Shown: in pieces, positions 1 through 11,705 of the stretch | Numbering within the stretch: the first letter of the stretch is position 1 | Layout: the number at the start of each line of letters is the position of its first letter | Source: Sipunculus nudus | Lineage: Eukaryota > Annelida > Sipuncula > Golfingiida > Sipunculidae | Length of the DNA stretch: 64,000 nt | Direction: 5' to 3' | Assembly (NCBI GenBank): GCA_026874595.1 | Contig: CM049320.1 | Coordinates: forward strand, 40,325,214-40,389,213 | Program-made: the position numbers and the translations under genes | The notes under the pieces: generated by a model | Told to the model about the DNA's origin: nothing | Seen by the model: only the letters and a program-made list of their open reading frames with translations | Databases searched by the model: none

Positions 1-3000
1 GTTGACGCCACCAAATATGGTCTTATACGGTTACTTGAAAAGAAAGTGAACGGGATGATGCCACCAAATATGGTCTTATACGGTTACCTGAAAAGAAAGT
101 GAACGCGACATTACGATCATATGGATTCTTTTCTTAATACGAAAAAATCCAATGGAAGTGACGCGGAGTGAACGCGGTGACGCCACCAAATATGGTCTTA
201 TATGGTTACCTGAAAAGAAAGTGAACGCGATGATGCCACCAAATATGGTCTTATACGGTTACCTGAAAAGAAAGTGAACGCGATGTTACCATCATATGGA
301 TTCTTTTCTTAAAACGAAAAAAAAATCCAATTGAACTGACGCGGAGTGAACATGGTGACGCCACCAAATATGGTCTTATACGGTTACCTGAAAAGAAAGT
401 GAACGCGATGATGCCACCAAATATGGTCATATATGGTTCCTGAAAAGAGAGTGAACGCGATGTTACCATCATATGGATTCTTTTCTTAATACGAAAAAAA
501 TCCAATGGAACCGACGCGGAGTGAACGCGTTGACGCCACCAAATATGGTCTTATACGGTTACCTGAAAAGAAAGTGAACGCGATGATGCCACCAAATATG
601 GTCTTATACGGTTACCTGAAAAGAAAGTGAACGCGATGTTACCATCATATGGATTCTTTTCTTAAAACGAAAAAAAAATCCAATTGAACTGACGCGGAGT
701 GAACGTGGTGACGCCACCAAATATGGTCTTATACGGTTACCTGAAAAGAAAGTGAACGCGATGATGCCACCAAATATGGTCATATATGGTTCCTGAAAAG
801 AGAGTGAACGCGATGTTACCATCATATGGATTCTTTTCTTAATACGAAAAAAATCCAATGGAACCGACGCGGAGTGAACGCGTTGACGCCACCAAATATG
901 GTCTTATACGGTTACCTGAAAAAAAAGTGAACGCGATGATGCCACCAAATATGGTCATATATGGTTCCTGAAAAGAGAGTGAACGCGATGTTACCATCAT
1001 ATGGATTCTTTTCTTAATACGAAAAAAATCCAATGGAACCGACGCGGAGTGAACGCGTTGACGCCACCAAATATGGTCTTATACGGTTACTTGAAAAGAA
1101 AGTGAACGGGATGATGCCACCAAATATGGTCATATATGGTTCCTGAAAAGAGAGTGAACGCGATGTTACCATCATATGGATTCTTTTCTTAAAACGAAAA
1201 AAAAATCCAATTGAACTGACGCGGAGTGAACGTGGTGACGCCACCAAATATGGTCTTATACGGTTACCTGAAAAGAAAGTGAACGCGATGATGCCACCAA
1301 ATATGGTCTTATACGGTTACCTGAAAAGAAAGTGAACGCGATGTTACCATCATATGGATTCTTTTCTTAAAACGAAAAAAAAATCCAATTGAACTGACGC
1401 GGAGTGAACGTGGTGACGCCACCAAATATGGTCTTATACGGTTACCTGAAAAGAAAGTGAACGCCATGATGCCACCAAATATGGTCTTATACGGTTACCT
1501 GAAAAGAAAGTGAACGCGATGATGCCACCAAATATGGTCTTATATGGTTACCTGAAAAGAAAGTGAACGCGATGATGCCACCAAATATGGTCTTATATGG
1601 TTACCTGAAAAGAAAGTGAACGCGATGATGCCACCAAATATGGTCTTATACGGTTACCTGAAAAGAAAGTGAACGCCATGATGCCACCAAATATGGTCTT
1701 ATATGGTTACCTGAAAAGAAAGTGAACGCGATGATGCCACCAAATATGGTCTTATACGGTTACCTGAAAAGAAAGTGAACGCGATGATGCCACCAAATAT
1801 GGTCTTATATGGTTACCTGAAAAGAAAGTGAACACGATGATGCCACCAAATATGGTCTTATATGGTTACCTGAAAAGAAAGTGAACGCCATGATGCCACC
1901 AAATATGGTCTTATATGGTTACCTGAAAAGAAAGTGAACGCCATGATGCCACCAAATATGGTCTTATACGGTTACCTGAAAGAAAGTGAACGCGATGATG
2001 CCACCAAATATGGTCTTATATGGTTACCTGAAAAGAAAGTGAACGCGATCATGCCACCAAATATGGTCTTATACGGTTACCTGAAAAGAAAGTGAACGCC
2101 ATGATGCCATCAAATATGGTCTTATATGGTTACCTGAAAAGAAAGTGAACGCGATGATGCCACCAAATATGGTCTTATACGGTTACCTGAAAAGAAAGTG
2201 AACGCGATGATGCCACCAAATTTGGTCTTATATGGTTACCTGAAAAGAAAGTGAACGCCATGATGCCACCAAATATGGTCTTATATGGTTACCTGAAAAG
2301 AAAGTGAACGCCATGATGCCACCAAATATGGTCTTATACGGTTACCTGAAAAGAAAGTGAACGCCATGACGCCACCAAATATGGTCTTATATGGTTACCT
2401 GAAAAGAAAGTGAACGCCATGATGCCACCAAATATGGTCTTATACGGTTACCTGAAAAGAAAGTGAACGCGATGATGCCACCAAATATGGTCTTATACGG
2501 TTACCTGAAAAGAAAGTGAACGCCATGATGCCACCAAATATGGTCTTATATGGTTACCTGAAAAGAAAGTGAACGCGATGATGCCACCAAATATGGTCTT
2601 ATACGGTTACCTGAAAAGAAAGTGAACGCGATGATGCCACCAAATATGGTCTTATATGGTTACCTGAAAAGAAAGTGAACGCGATGATGCCACCAAATAT
2701 GGTCTTATATGGTTACCTGAAAAGAAAGTGAACGCCATGATGCCACCAAATATGGTCTTATACGGTTACCTGAAAAGAAAGTGAACGCCATGATGCCACC
2801 AAATATGGTCTTATATGGTTACCTGAAAAGAAAGTGAACGCCATGATGCCACCAAATATGGTCTTATACGGTTACCTGAAAAGAAAGTGAACGCCATGAC
2901 GCCACCAAATATGGTCTTATATGGTTACCTGAAAAGAAAGTGAACGCCATGATGCCACCAAATATGGTCTTATACGGTTACCTGAAAAGAAAGTGAACGC

Positions 3001-3646
3001 GATGATGCCACCAAATATGGTCTTATATGGTTACCTGAAAAGAAAGTGAACGCGATGATGCCACCAAATATGGTCTTATACGGTTACCTGAAAAGAAAGT
3101 GAACGCCTTGATGCCACCAAATATGGTCTTATATGGTTACCTGAAAAGAAAGTGAACGCGATGATGCCACCAAATATGGTCTTATACGGTTACCTGAAAA
3201 GAAAGTGAACGCGATCATGCCACCAAATATGGTCTTATATGGTTACCTGAAAAGAAAGTGAACGCGATGATGCCACCAAATATGGTCTTATATGGTTACC
3301 TGAAAAGAAAGTGAACGCCATGATGCCACCAAATATGGTCTTATATGGTTACCTGAAAAGAAAGTGAACGCCATGATGCCACCAAATATGGTCTTATACG
3401 GTTACCTGAAAAGAAAGTGAACGCCATGACGCCACCAAATATGGTCTTATATGGTTACCTGAAAAGAAAGTGAACGCGATGATGCCACCAAATATGGTCT
3501 TATATGGCTACCTGAAAAGAAAGTGAACGCGATGTTACCATCATATGGATTCTTTTCTTAATACGAAAAAAAATCCAATGGAACTGACGCGGAGTGAACG
3601 CCACCAAATATGGTCTAATAAGGTTACCTGAAAAGAAAGTGAACGC
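1..3646. repeat. 53-bp satellite array with nested higher-order repeat
   Basis: A head-to-tail array of a roughly 53-bp monomer (core CCACCAAATATGGTCTTATA, then GGTTACCTGAAAAGAAAGTG) runs from the left window edge to about 3646. From about 1430 to 3530 it is nearly pure monomer, about 40 copies, varying mainly at tatacgg/tatatgg and cgcgatg/cgccatg. In 1-1420 pairs of monomers alternate with a roughly 70-bp insert (TTACCATCATATGGATTC, then CGAAAAAAATCCAATGGAAC and GACGCGGAGTGAACG). This gives a unit of about 176 bp, and two insert variants (aaaacg/aatacg) alternate to make a unit of about 353 bp. One insert copy recurs at 3528-3600, at the right edge. Since 53 is not a multiple of 3, the short minus-strand frames here are by-products. 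The array continues past the window start. Confidence 0.97.
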
Positions 3647-3734
3647 TATTAATGACGAATTATCTACTCAATGTCTGAGCAATAAAATTTCAAACTAGAT
3701 TTTCAGTGTTTTCCAATTAATTTTGCTTGGAGTT

Positions 3735-4008
3735 AACGTCTGTTGGAATTTTACACCTGAGCCTACAGGCCCCTCAGGCCGGAGCTTATCACGGATTCTG
3801 TAGGGTGATGCGACTTAGGAGTTCCCTCCTGGATGGGACGCTAGTCCTTCGCAGGTTACCTTCCCAGTATTTACTGGTACCCATTCTACTGCTAGTTGGA
3901 CAGAGGCACACTTGCCCAACTAAGCGTTGGGGTCTAAACAGGATTCGAACTCGCGACCCCTCGTTCATTAGCTCGGAACCTTCACCACTACATTAATGCG
4001 CATCCATG
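3735..4008 (-). mobile_element. tRNA-derived SINE (minus strand)
   Basis: Read on the minus strand, the segment starts with a tRNA-like head. An A-box-like TAGTGGTGAAGG lies near 3990 and a B-box-like GAGTTCGAATCCTG near 3945. A tRNA-unrelated body follows, rich in blocks such as GGGAAGGTAACCTGCGA and GATAAGCTCCGGCCTGA, of the kind conserved in metazoan SINE central domains. That body similarity is from memory and was not searched. It lies between the satellite array and exon 3 of the galactosyltransferase, in the same orientation as that gene. The plus-strand frame over it (3727-3996) is not a gene. Confidence 0.7.
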
Positions 4009-4810
4009 TGCATGAGTTTTAGGATCAGGGAAAAGCATGAAAATAACAGGGTTTTTTGCTAATCAGGTAAAAGCACTACATAACAAAGGAATCGTTTCAA
4101 AATTATTGTATTATTTTATCATCTTGAAAGATGAAAATCAAAATAAAAATGTTTGATGCGGGGGGTATAAAATGATGCGGGCGGTGCATTAGAACCACAC
4201 CTTTTATTTATTATTGCTTATCAACTTTTTCGTTTCCTGTATCGCAAAGATAAAATTTATTCCATTTTCCAATTTATTCTCTAAACTTATATATTTTCAT
4301 CAGTTTGACACTTGAGCTGCTGAGTGACTTATATGAGATGTAAAACTAAATAAAAAAATTATATTTGCAACCATCTGGTTCTTCTGAATCCTGTAGCCAA
4401 GTGACCTGACATCTCTCATGTGATGCCAGCCTCACTTTTATGGTCAATTTTTTTTTTTTTTTTTTTAGAATATTTATGACACTACACCAAGCGATAGGCT
4501 TTGAATGTATTTGTAGGACTGAGATATAAAAAGTTGACTGTTTTCTCAGAAATTGGTGTTACTGAATAAATAGTTTAGTTTGCCTGGAATGGTATTGTTT
4601 ACATTTTAGTTAAATAGCCTAAAGCTCAATCCTTTATTGCAGCTTACTTTTTTCCGAAATGATTAGTCAGTTTATGAAATTATTCCCAAATTTCAAGGAG
4701 TACCCCCCGTCGAACAGACTGTAGCTTTTCATTTGAATACATTACCAAATATATAATTAGATTTAAAATAAAGTAGTTTCGAGCGTCGAATTCAGATTCT
4801 CTGATCTCAC
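4009..4810. other. Galactosyltransferase intron 3 sequence, no gene seen
   Basis: AT-rich sequence downstream (minus strand) of the exon 3 donor. It holds a poly-T run at about 4449-4466. I looked for the expected next exon, which carries the WGGEDDD block of beta-1,4-galactosyltransferases, and found nothing resembling it on the minus strand. Confidence 0.6.
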
Positions 4811-4998
4811 CTGTAATTCCATTTGCTGCAGGCGGCCGATAGGTGGCGCGGATGATCGGCACAGGTGTACAGTATTCGGTCATCCTCGGGCAATACATCA
4901 ACGTCATGAAGGATGAAACAGTCGTAATCCTCTCTCGACGACGCCTCAAGGAACCCAACGTTGAACATCATTCCTCTATTGAAAGGAGCTCCAGCGGC
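4811..4998 (-). CDS. B4GALT: Beta-1,4-galactosyltransferase exon 3 (DVD metal-binding exon)
   Basis: Internal exon of 188 bp on the minus strand. It is bounded by a strong acceptor (TTATCTTGTCTGACAG before 4998) and a donor (ACAG/GTGAGATC at 4810). Read in phase 0 it gives 62 codons plus 2 nt. It opens AAGAPFNRGMMFNVGFLEAS, matching the family block after '..VINQ' (AG..FNRA.L.NVGF.EA). It then has DYDCFILHDVDVLPEDDR, where D32-V33-D34 is the Mn2+-binding DxD of GT7 enzymes, and CADHPRHLSAACSKWNY. The enzyme would transfer galactose from UDP-Gal to terminal GlcNAc in the Golgi. From memory, the corresponding vertebrate exon is also 188 bp. The longest open frame here (4680-4958) is a different, non-coding frame. 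Later exons are not in the window. Confidence 0.88.
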
Positions 4999-5220
4999 CT
5001 GTCAGACAAGATAAGACAGTTGAATCAAAACTGAGGCAATCCGACAGAGAACAAAATATTTTGAAGGCGCTGATCTGGGGCAAAATACACACCTGAAAAT
5101 ACTGTCCCGAGTCCCTTCGAACTGGGATCCTAAAGCATACACTGAGAATAATTTTATTAATAATATATAAGGGGAGGTTAACTATGGAATATACTAATAC
5201 GTTTTTGCAAGGGCCTGTAT

Positions 5221-5251
<31 letters not shown>

Positions 5252-5640
5252 GCGGGCTCCAGAGAATGCTCTGCGTCCACCTCATATATTGCAGAAGGAA
5301 ACTGCGCCCCTAGTCATAATGGTATTATCACTCGTAATGTTATTACCACTAAATACAGGTCACCAGGTGCATGGACATCTAAATAGCCACTGTAATTGCA
5401 ACATTATGTACAAACCACTAGTTTTTATTAAAGGTTTACATTATCGTTACCCTATTCATTATAGATGTGTGGGATTTTCTTTTCGAGATAACCTAAGTAA
5501 TGTCACAGTATTTTAAGTTGATGTATTTCATGTATATACCCTACGTATTGTACATCACTGTGTGTCTTACTGAGTCTTGATACAGCTTAACAAAATTGCG
5601 TATTTGGAGTAGAAGACGAAGAGAAGGATATGATTAGAAT
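4999..5640. other. Galactosyltransferase intron 2, left part
   Basis: Intronic sequence between exons 3 and 2. It contains a (TG)n tract running into a poly-G tract at about 5219-5252. No further exon was recognised. Confidence 0.6.
5219..5252. repeat. (TG)n-poly(G) microsatellite
   Basis: A run of GT dinucleotides runs directly into about 18 G. The plus-strand frame across it (5184-5516) is an artefact of the low-complexity tract. Confidence 0.9.
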
Positions 5641-6310
5641 TACTCTTTGGCTCGTTTTCTTTCACAAAAGGCCTGGGGTCACGGCGCTCAGCTGATACTT
5701 TGTGATATTATTTGTATAATACCCTAGTAGCTGTGTTGACTGTGCACTTTTATGGACTACAGGAAAGATGCAGGAGCCTCTCCTGATCACAAACATGTAT
5801 GTAAGGTTTCTGTATTTTCAACTAAGTGACTGTAATATGCATGCAAATAGATCCACTGGGAACATATAAAACCCTGCAAATTATAGAATAATGGACATGT
5901 GCTGCAGCATGATAAAACACATTATTTATTAAGGGAAATACACAATTTGTTATTTGAAATAAAATGCTGAAAAAATAAAATTTTCCTTTTCAAAAGAGCA
6001 TAAATTAAACGCGATAAGCGCGTTTAAAGAAGGGAACTGCGGGTCACGTCACTCAGCTGAAATTGATTATGAGAATATTTTATAAAAACCAAACATATGG
6101 AAATGTGACAACAGTCCATTCCTTCGTTTATCATTATTTAAGATGTAGATAATACACATTTGGAGTTGCCTATGAACTTTTATGGGCTACATGAAAGAAT
6201 CAGAAGCCTCTCATGATTACATGAATTATAGGTATCTAAACTAGGTGACTGTAATATGCATTTAAATTATTTAAAAAAATAAATAATGAATGTGGAGATG
6301 ATTTAAAAAC
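5641..6310. repeat. Diverged tandem duplication headed by the CTCAGCTGA motif
   Basis: Two related segments lie side by side in intron 2, about 5670-5860 and 6036-6265. Each begins with a GTCACG..CTCAGCTGA block (5678-5694 and 6043-6060). Each continues with matching stretches: TTTATGGACTACAGGAAAGA versus TTTATGGGCTACATGAAAGA, GCCTCTCCTGATCAC versus GCCTCTCATGATTAC, and GTGACTGTAATATGCAT in both. The block spacing is about 366 bp. The head motif belongs to a family dispersed through the window. Confidence 0.75.
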
Positions 6311-6689
6311 ACATTAAATTATTATCTGAAATAAGAGGGTGTTGTCAAAATAATCAAAATGTTACGTTTTCAAATGAAAATAAACCTATTTTGATAGGTT
6401 GTCGAAATCAGCCAATCCTGTTAACATTGCACTGAGCAACAAATAAAAATTTTGGCATGAATCCATTAATTATGTAATAAATAATAAAAGCTTAAATCTA
6501 TATATGTGCATCCTAGAAAATAAGATCAACAGTGCTTAAAGGCAAAAATGTGCAAATGTTCGAGTGGAGCATAATTTATGACTGAGATTTTACACTAATG
6601 ACTTATAGTCAGCTGAGCAAAAAAATAGCAAAAACAAATCTGACTGATGAGGCGTATCTACAATGATATATCTTACTGATGTGGCGTAC
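6311..6689. other. Galactosyltransferase intron 2, right part
   Basis: AT-rich intronic sequence. No repeat, RNA gene or exon is recognisable. Confidence 0.5.
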
Positions 6690-6922
6690 CTGTTCTATGA
6701 CGTATATCCTGTAATCCAGTTCCTGCCTCTGTAGGAAGGGATGCATGTGTTGGAGAAACACATTTAGTTCTCGTGGGCGGTCCCTGTAACACACTATCAC
6801 AGCTACTTTTTGCTTTGCCCTGCAGTTGTCAGGCATCCACGTGCCGCCAAGGTGAACATGAGAGAACTTGTTGTCTCTCTTGGTGTCTGGTGGATCAATG
6901 GATTCCAAAACTGGAATTCTTC
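6690..6922 (-). CDS. B4GALT: Beta-1,4-galactosyltransferase exon 2 (N-terminal catalytic region)
   Basis: Internal exon of 233 bp on the minus strand, with acceptor TTTGTTTTTAG before 6922 and donor GAACAG/GTACGCC at 6689. Its first two bases complete a Gly codon begun in exon 1, and 77 full codons follow. The stem part RIPVLESIDPP leads to HLGGTWMPDNC, the family's GG.W.P..C block. Next comes KVAVIVCYRDRPREL, where family members usually have VA.I.PFRNR..HL, so the UDP-binding FRNR motif is YRDR here. The exon ends HPFLQRQELDYRIYVIEQ, a close match to HP.LQRQ.LDY.IYVINQ. The frame past the donor (6609-6689) is intron. The gene encodes a type II Golgi glycosyltransferase. Which paralogue cannot be told from three exons. 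Confidence 0.92.
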
Positions 6923-7532
6923 CTAAAAACAAATTGTTAGTGATAATTAATAGGAATCTGCCTCAATAATACCATTTTGAATAAAACAAGCATTTACTTT
7001 TAACAAAATGTTAAAACTGAGGAACTTTCCCACATCCGCAAAACATAACTGCAATTGGGTTATTTATTAGAGCTTCTAGGAACATTAAGGCTTACATGTA
7101 AAAGTATGTTAGTCTACATTTCCTTACACTGTGGTTGTTTTACCTGTTAGTATTTGGAGTGGGCTAAAAACGATGAGACCATTATCCGTGCAACAGCGAC
7201 CCTGACAACTGTTACCGTTTGATGTGGGCATATTGATGAAGATACTTGAAACCTAGTTACAAATGCTGGTCATAACAAATGGTGTCACTCAAAATGAATG
7301 TCTCTAATTAAAAATGGAATCATGATTTCTATAGAAGTAATTAAACGATGTTTCATATCAGCGTACAAAAAGCGGCGTCATGGCTTGATCTGGCACATTT
7401 AATGCTGATTTTGACGCAGGAAATTATGGTATATTATCCCGGTATTAATTTACACGATGTTATTGTGGCGTACGGAAGAATCGTCAACGAAAATACGACA
7501 AAACCGTGCGACAAAACCGGCGCGCAATAATA

Positions 7533-7673
7533 ATGAACACTGAAATTTTTCGGTCGTATATCGTTCGTGTTGTTGTCGCATTTTTGGTCATGCTGTATAT
7601 ATTTCTCTTTCAGTTTGTCAACTCAACCAGTGGCCCCAGCATCACCGATTCAGAATCCTTTCATTCTTTATAA
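7533..7673 (+). CDS. Short signal-anchor-like ORF, unknown
   Basis: A 46-codon frame starting MNTEIFRSYIVRVVVAFLVM has one hydrophobic stretch of about 20 residues (about 10-29), then a polar, Ser/Thr-rich tail with an NST sequon. That is the shape of the N-terminus of a type II Golgi enzyme. The 60 bp before it are unusually CpG-rich for this window. It runs antisense to the galactosyltransferase intron. No convincing donor was found before the stop, and no homology is recognised. It may be chance. Confidence 0.2.
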   Translation: MNTEIFRSYIVRVVVAFLVMLYIFLFQFVNSTSGPSITDSESFHSL

Positions 7674-8250
7674 AATATGAAACCGGCAACATCCAATAGT
7701 GAATTCAAACCAAAATTAACTTGATATGTCCATGCTATGCTGAGAAACACCTGCGTAACATTTAGGTAATCTGTTCTACCTTACTGGAAGCACTAGAACC
7801 TACTTAGGACCATATTTATGACCAACTGCATCGTTCCAAAGTTTAGAATACTTTATGATCTTAACAGTCAACAATGATGTCTTTAAGGCAGGATGTTAAC
7901 ACAGCTAAAAGTTAATCTTTTTGTAATGTAATAATATTCATAAAGCGTCGAAGTAAATGGCGTCCGACTGATCAGTGTCCATTTTCATAGCTTCCTCCAG
8001 TCGGCTTCCATTTTAACTGCGTCCATCTGAACAGCGTCCCGCTTACACGGACCCAAAGAATTCTTCTAGTCTCGCAATTATCTTTTTTGTAACAAAGTAT
8101 GTCTGCGTGTAACAAAAACAGTTGTAAACATTTGCAATATCTCATGGTTTACATTAGAGTATATTTGAAGGAAATTAAAGAACTGCACAAAATAATATAG
8201 CGTCTCCGTCAGTTACAATGAGGAATAAAGGGCCCATCTGTGATGCTGAA

Positions 8251-8279
8251 TATATATATATGTGTGTGTGTGTGTGTGT
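8251..8279. repeat. (TA)n(TG)n microsatellite
   Basis: TA dinucleotides followed by TG dinucleotides, inside intron 1. Confidence 0.9.
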
Positions 8280-8959
8280 TATAAAACACTGTTTAAGACT
8301 GATTTCAGTGTCCATTGTCTGGTGTATATAGCCCTGATATAAGTAATCGAAGAAATAATTTACTAATGAGAATTAAAAAAATGTAAATTTTAGTCTGTAA
8401 CGAGAACAAAACATTCAGAAAAATATTATAATTGCAACAATCCATGCATAATTACAGCAGCACATTTTCCATCTACAACAGCACAAGTAGGAGTAAACTG
8501 TGCCGTACAGTATATCCTGATTTATATGCATCAAATTATACCTGATTCGTTTCCGAAAGCTTTTTCCTTTGTGATACAATGAAAATTCAGTGAAACGATA
8601 ATACTTAGGCAAAGCTTAGTTTTCACTTTTTCCCCAGTCAATAGTTCTAAAGATACAGACATTCAGTTTAAAATTTGTAGGCCGACAGGCCTAAACAGGC
8701 GTTCCTGTGCAGTTGGATATACATTAGGTATAATGCTTCCCTGCTGACATGCTTGACTATTATTTGAAGAGAGTTTGATTACTTTTCAAGTACATGTGTT
8801 GCATAAACATGTAAAATGCAAGTACAAATTGGAACCTGGGTGCAAGGATCAGTTTAAATATGGGAAGTTGAAAATCACAGAGGCATAGATAAATTGAGGC
8901 ATGGAATCTCTACTAACGTGACAGTATGCCAAATGTGTCGCATCAAAGTTGCCCGATTG

Positions 8960-10540
8960 TCCCAAGACACACAGATGGACAAAACTATAAATTAATGTAC
9001 AGGGCACCACCATCTATTTACATGCAAAATATCAGGCCGATATGTCAACACAATCCTGAGGTGAATGTATTCTTGTAGGTGGAACCATGAATGATGTTTT
9101 CGAGAAATCCACCCAAGATGGATGGACATGTTACATTTCAGACGAATACAGCAAACCTCTCCCGAGAAATACATCAATGTGTTATAAAAAAGAGAAAGGT
9201 AGGTGGCGTCATCTGTCTGGTCTACGATAAAGTTACCCAAGATAGATAAGCATGGAAAATTTCAGTCTGATACATCCGTCCACCTGAGAAATGTGCAATT
9301 TCCACTTTAATATTTATAGATACACGCTACATGATAACCAATGTAGGTGGCGCCACAAGGCTTGTGTACAAGCAGGTGACACCCTAGATATAATTACATA
9401 CTAAATTTCAGGCCGATATGGCAAACTTATGAAATAAAGGCATCAATCTATTCCACAAAAAAAGGCAAGGTACGTTGCGCCACCTGGCTGGTCTTCGAGA
9501 AAACTATCAAAGATGGACGGACAAGCCAAACTTAAGATCAATACATAGAACCACTCCTGAGATATGATTGATTGTCACCCAATGCAAACGCAAGGATTGA
9601 CGCCACGCAAAAATGATGATGTACGGATAAAGGTATTGGATGAAGTACGAGATAAAGGTATCCATGATCTATAGATATGCACACTTTCAGCTCAGTACAT
9701 TGAAGCGCTCCTGAGATATGGACTATTATCTCTAAGACGCCCAGATGGCAAGCGCACGGATTGACGCCACGATAAAACGGTTGCAAACAGCGCGAAAGCC
9801 TTAAATACAAGAAGGTTGTGTCCAGGATCTATACTCTATAGGCATGCCAAATTGCAGCCCATTACATTGAACCACTCCTGAGATATGGGCTTTTATCTCT
9901 AAGACGCAAATATGGATACTGCGCGAAAAGGACTGTAGGTGGGTGGCGCCGCCATTCTTGATGTTTTCATGGATATACAACAGGTAGGTACGTCAATCAC
10001 ATGGTTCAAGGGATCAGCATTTGCATAAAACCTGGTGGTGATCCTCGCTCCTGTCGTTTCTGATCGATTCTTGGCGATATGACTAAGTTAAAATTCCTGA
10101 AACTCGGCAAAAATTCGTCGAACTCATGTTCATTTGAACAGACTTGAGACTCATTTCTGGGATGATCCAACAACATATTCATGTTACAGGTTTTTGCACA
10201 AAATTTGGTAATGCTACCTCGTGCTGTTCCTGATATATCATGGGTTAATGTACTGATGACCGATGACACTCATACAAAAAAGTCGAGCAGGTGGCGCAAC
10301 CAATACCTCAATTTCAAACATTACTCATGTGACCAACATTGTATAAAATTTGGTGATGCCTGTTCCTTCTGTTTCTGAGATTGTAGTCAAGTATGTTTGT
10401 TTGGCCAAATGATCAAATTCAGCTTCCTGTAACACGGCCAAACTGAACTGGAAACATTCAAACAAAGATCATGAGAGATTGTTTCTGGGATAATTTCTGT
10501 GAAGTATTTTACAATTTGGTTAGACAGTTTCGGATATGAA
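8960..10540. repeat. Degenerate repeats with GTAGGTGGCGCCAC-type blocks
   Basis: Irregular repetition of a small set of phrases: GTAGGTGGCGCCAC and variants (near 9074, 9205, 9343, 9473, 9938), 'tcttcgagaaa..accaaagatggacgga', 'atttcaggccgatatggcaa' and 'aaccactcctgagatatg' (near 9547, 9705, 9870). Spacing is about 130-170 bp. It looks like an old tandem or dispersed family that has diverged strongly. The short ORFs over it share these phrases in different frames and are not genes. Confidence 0.6.
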
Positions 10541-10912
10541 TATTTCAAAAGTTTCATAAAGATTTTTATTTGTTAAATGTAAGTCAATGTAGATAGAAAA
10601 AAATAAGCTGAACCAGGCAGAGTTATTTTAGATAACAGCCTGCCGTTTTTTTTAGATAGTATGGGTTAACGTAAAATTTTACGACAGCCGATGGACGAGG
10701 CCACCCCGTCGCATAAGCTCACTGGTTCACAGCTCACAGCTTTTAGCACGCTATCATAAGGACAAAAGATAACAAGCTTTCCAACACTGTATCATGTATG
10801 CTTGAATTTGTCATTCAACGTGTCTGGTCCTTAGGCTAAATAGGGACGCCGCTCGGTCGGGGGTATGCCCATTTATTTTTAGCTGAAAGGATACTTTGTA
10901 GCACACGTTTGG

Positions 10913-10932
10913 TATATATATATATATATATA
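10913..10932. repeat. (TA)n microsatellite
   Basis: About ten TA dinucleotides in intron 1. Confidence 0.9.
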
Positions 10933-11687
10933 GTAAATATAACATTAAAGTTCACCAACAGTACAATGATACATTATCTGGCTATGTTAATACGCCATAT
11001 CTGATAAGCATAAGCTTCCACCTGACTAAGCCTCTTATCAGAAATACTTCCTCACAGGTGCAGTCCTCGAACAAACGTCAGTGGTAAGTCCCCCATAGAG
11101 ATAACAGTCAGTCCTAAAGATAAAGCGATAAGTTCCCGGGGTCAACTAGTTAAACACTGTTGTACAATAGTGATAAGCGGTATTATCGATATATCTCGCG
11201 ATACGGTATTTCGCACATTGCGTATCGCGATACGGTTTTCTAATATCGATATTTTCCGATATTTTGTTTAAAGTGCTTAAAACTTTTTTTTCGTATAATG
11301 TTTCCATAAGAAATTAAGATATTTAAATGGGTTGGGATTAATAATAGGCTTAAAGGAAAAGTCGCTACCGTGTCTGTAGACGTTTAGTAGGATTTGTTCA
11401 AGTGGGCCTGATATACCATAGATCAGAGGTATGTTTCCAGAGGAAACATGCATGTCTGCTCGATGATTTATTGGTATACCAGAATATTCCCTTACAACAA
11501 AAGACAGAAGTGCTGAACACGGTCATAAAATTTAGTCATACATTAATATTCTCTCCTGCATTAAAATGTGTCAAATATACCGGCATTTATACCGCTCTTT
11601 GCTAAATAATCCAGAATTTTCTAATTGACAAGATCTTAAAATAATTGCACACAGTTTAAATAATTTATAACCACGGACCCATATATA

Positions 11688-11705
11688 GGTCACGGCGATC
11701 AGTTG
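11688..11705 (+). repeat. Dispersed CTCAGCTGA-type motif, diverged copy
   Basis: GGTCACGGCGATCAGTTGA matches the window's dispersed motif GTCAYGRCGCTCAGCTGA with two differences. It has the same orientation as the other six copies. Confidence 0.55.

Noticed and set aside
251-1247. Minus-strand repeated ORFs (MDFFRIKKRIHMMVTS...)
   Set aside because: They are generated by the 53-bp satellite and its insert. The unit is not a multiple of three and the frames restart with each unit.
1-3646. CRISPR array
   Set aside because: Units are contiguous with no unique spacers, and the surrounding genes are eukaryotic.
3940-3990. True tRNA gene
   Set aside because: Only B-box-like and weak A-box-like sequence is seen, no foldable acceptor stem was identified, and a SINE body follows.
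3727-3996. Plus-strand 89-codon ORF
   Set aside because: It lies antisense to a SINE whose B-box and body are recognisable.
4680-4958. Minus-strand 92-codon ORF as a gene
   Set aside because: The real galactosyltransferase exon 3 is in another frame of the same DNA, with matching splice sites and the DVD motif.
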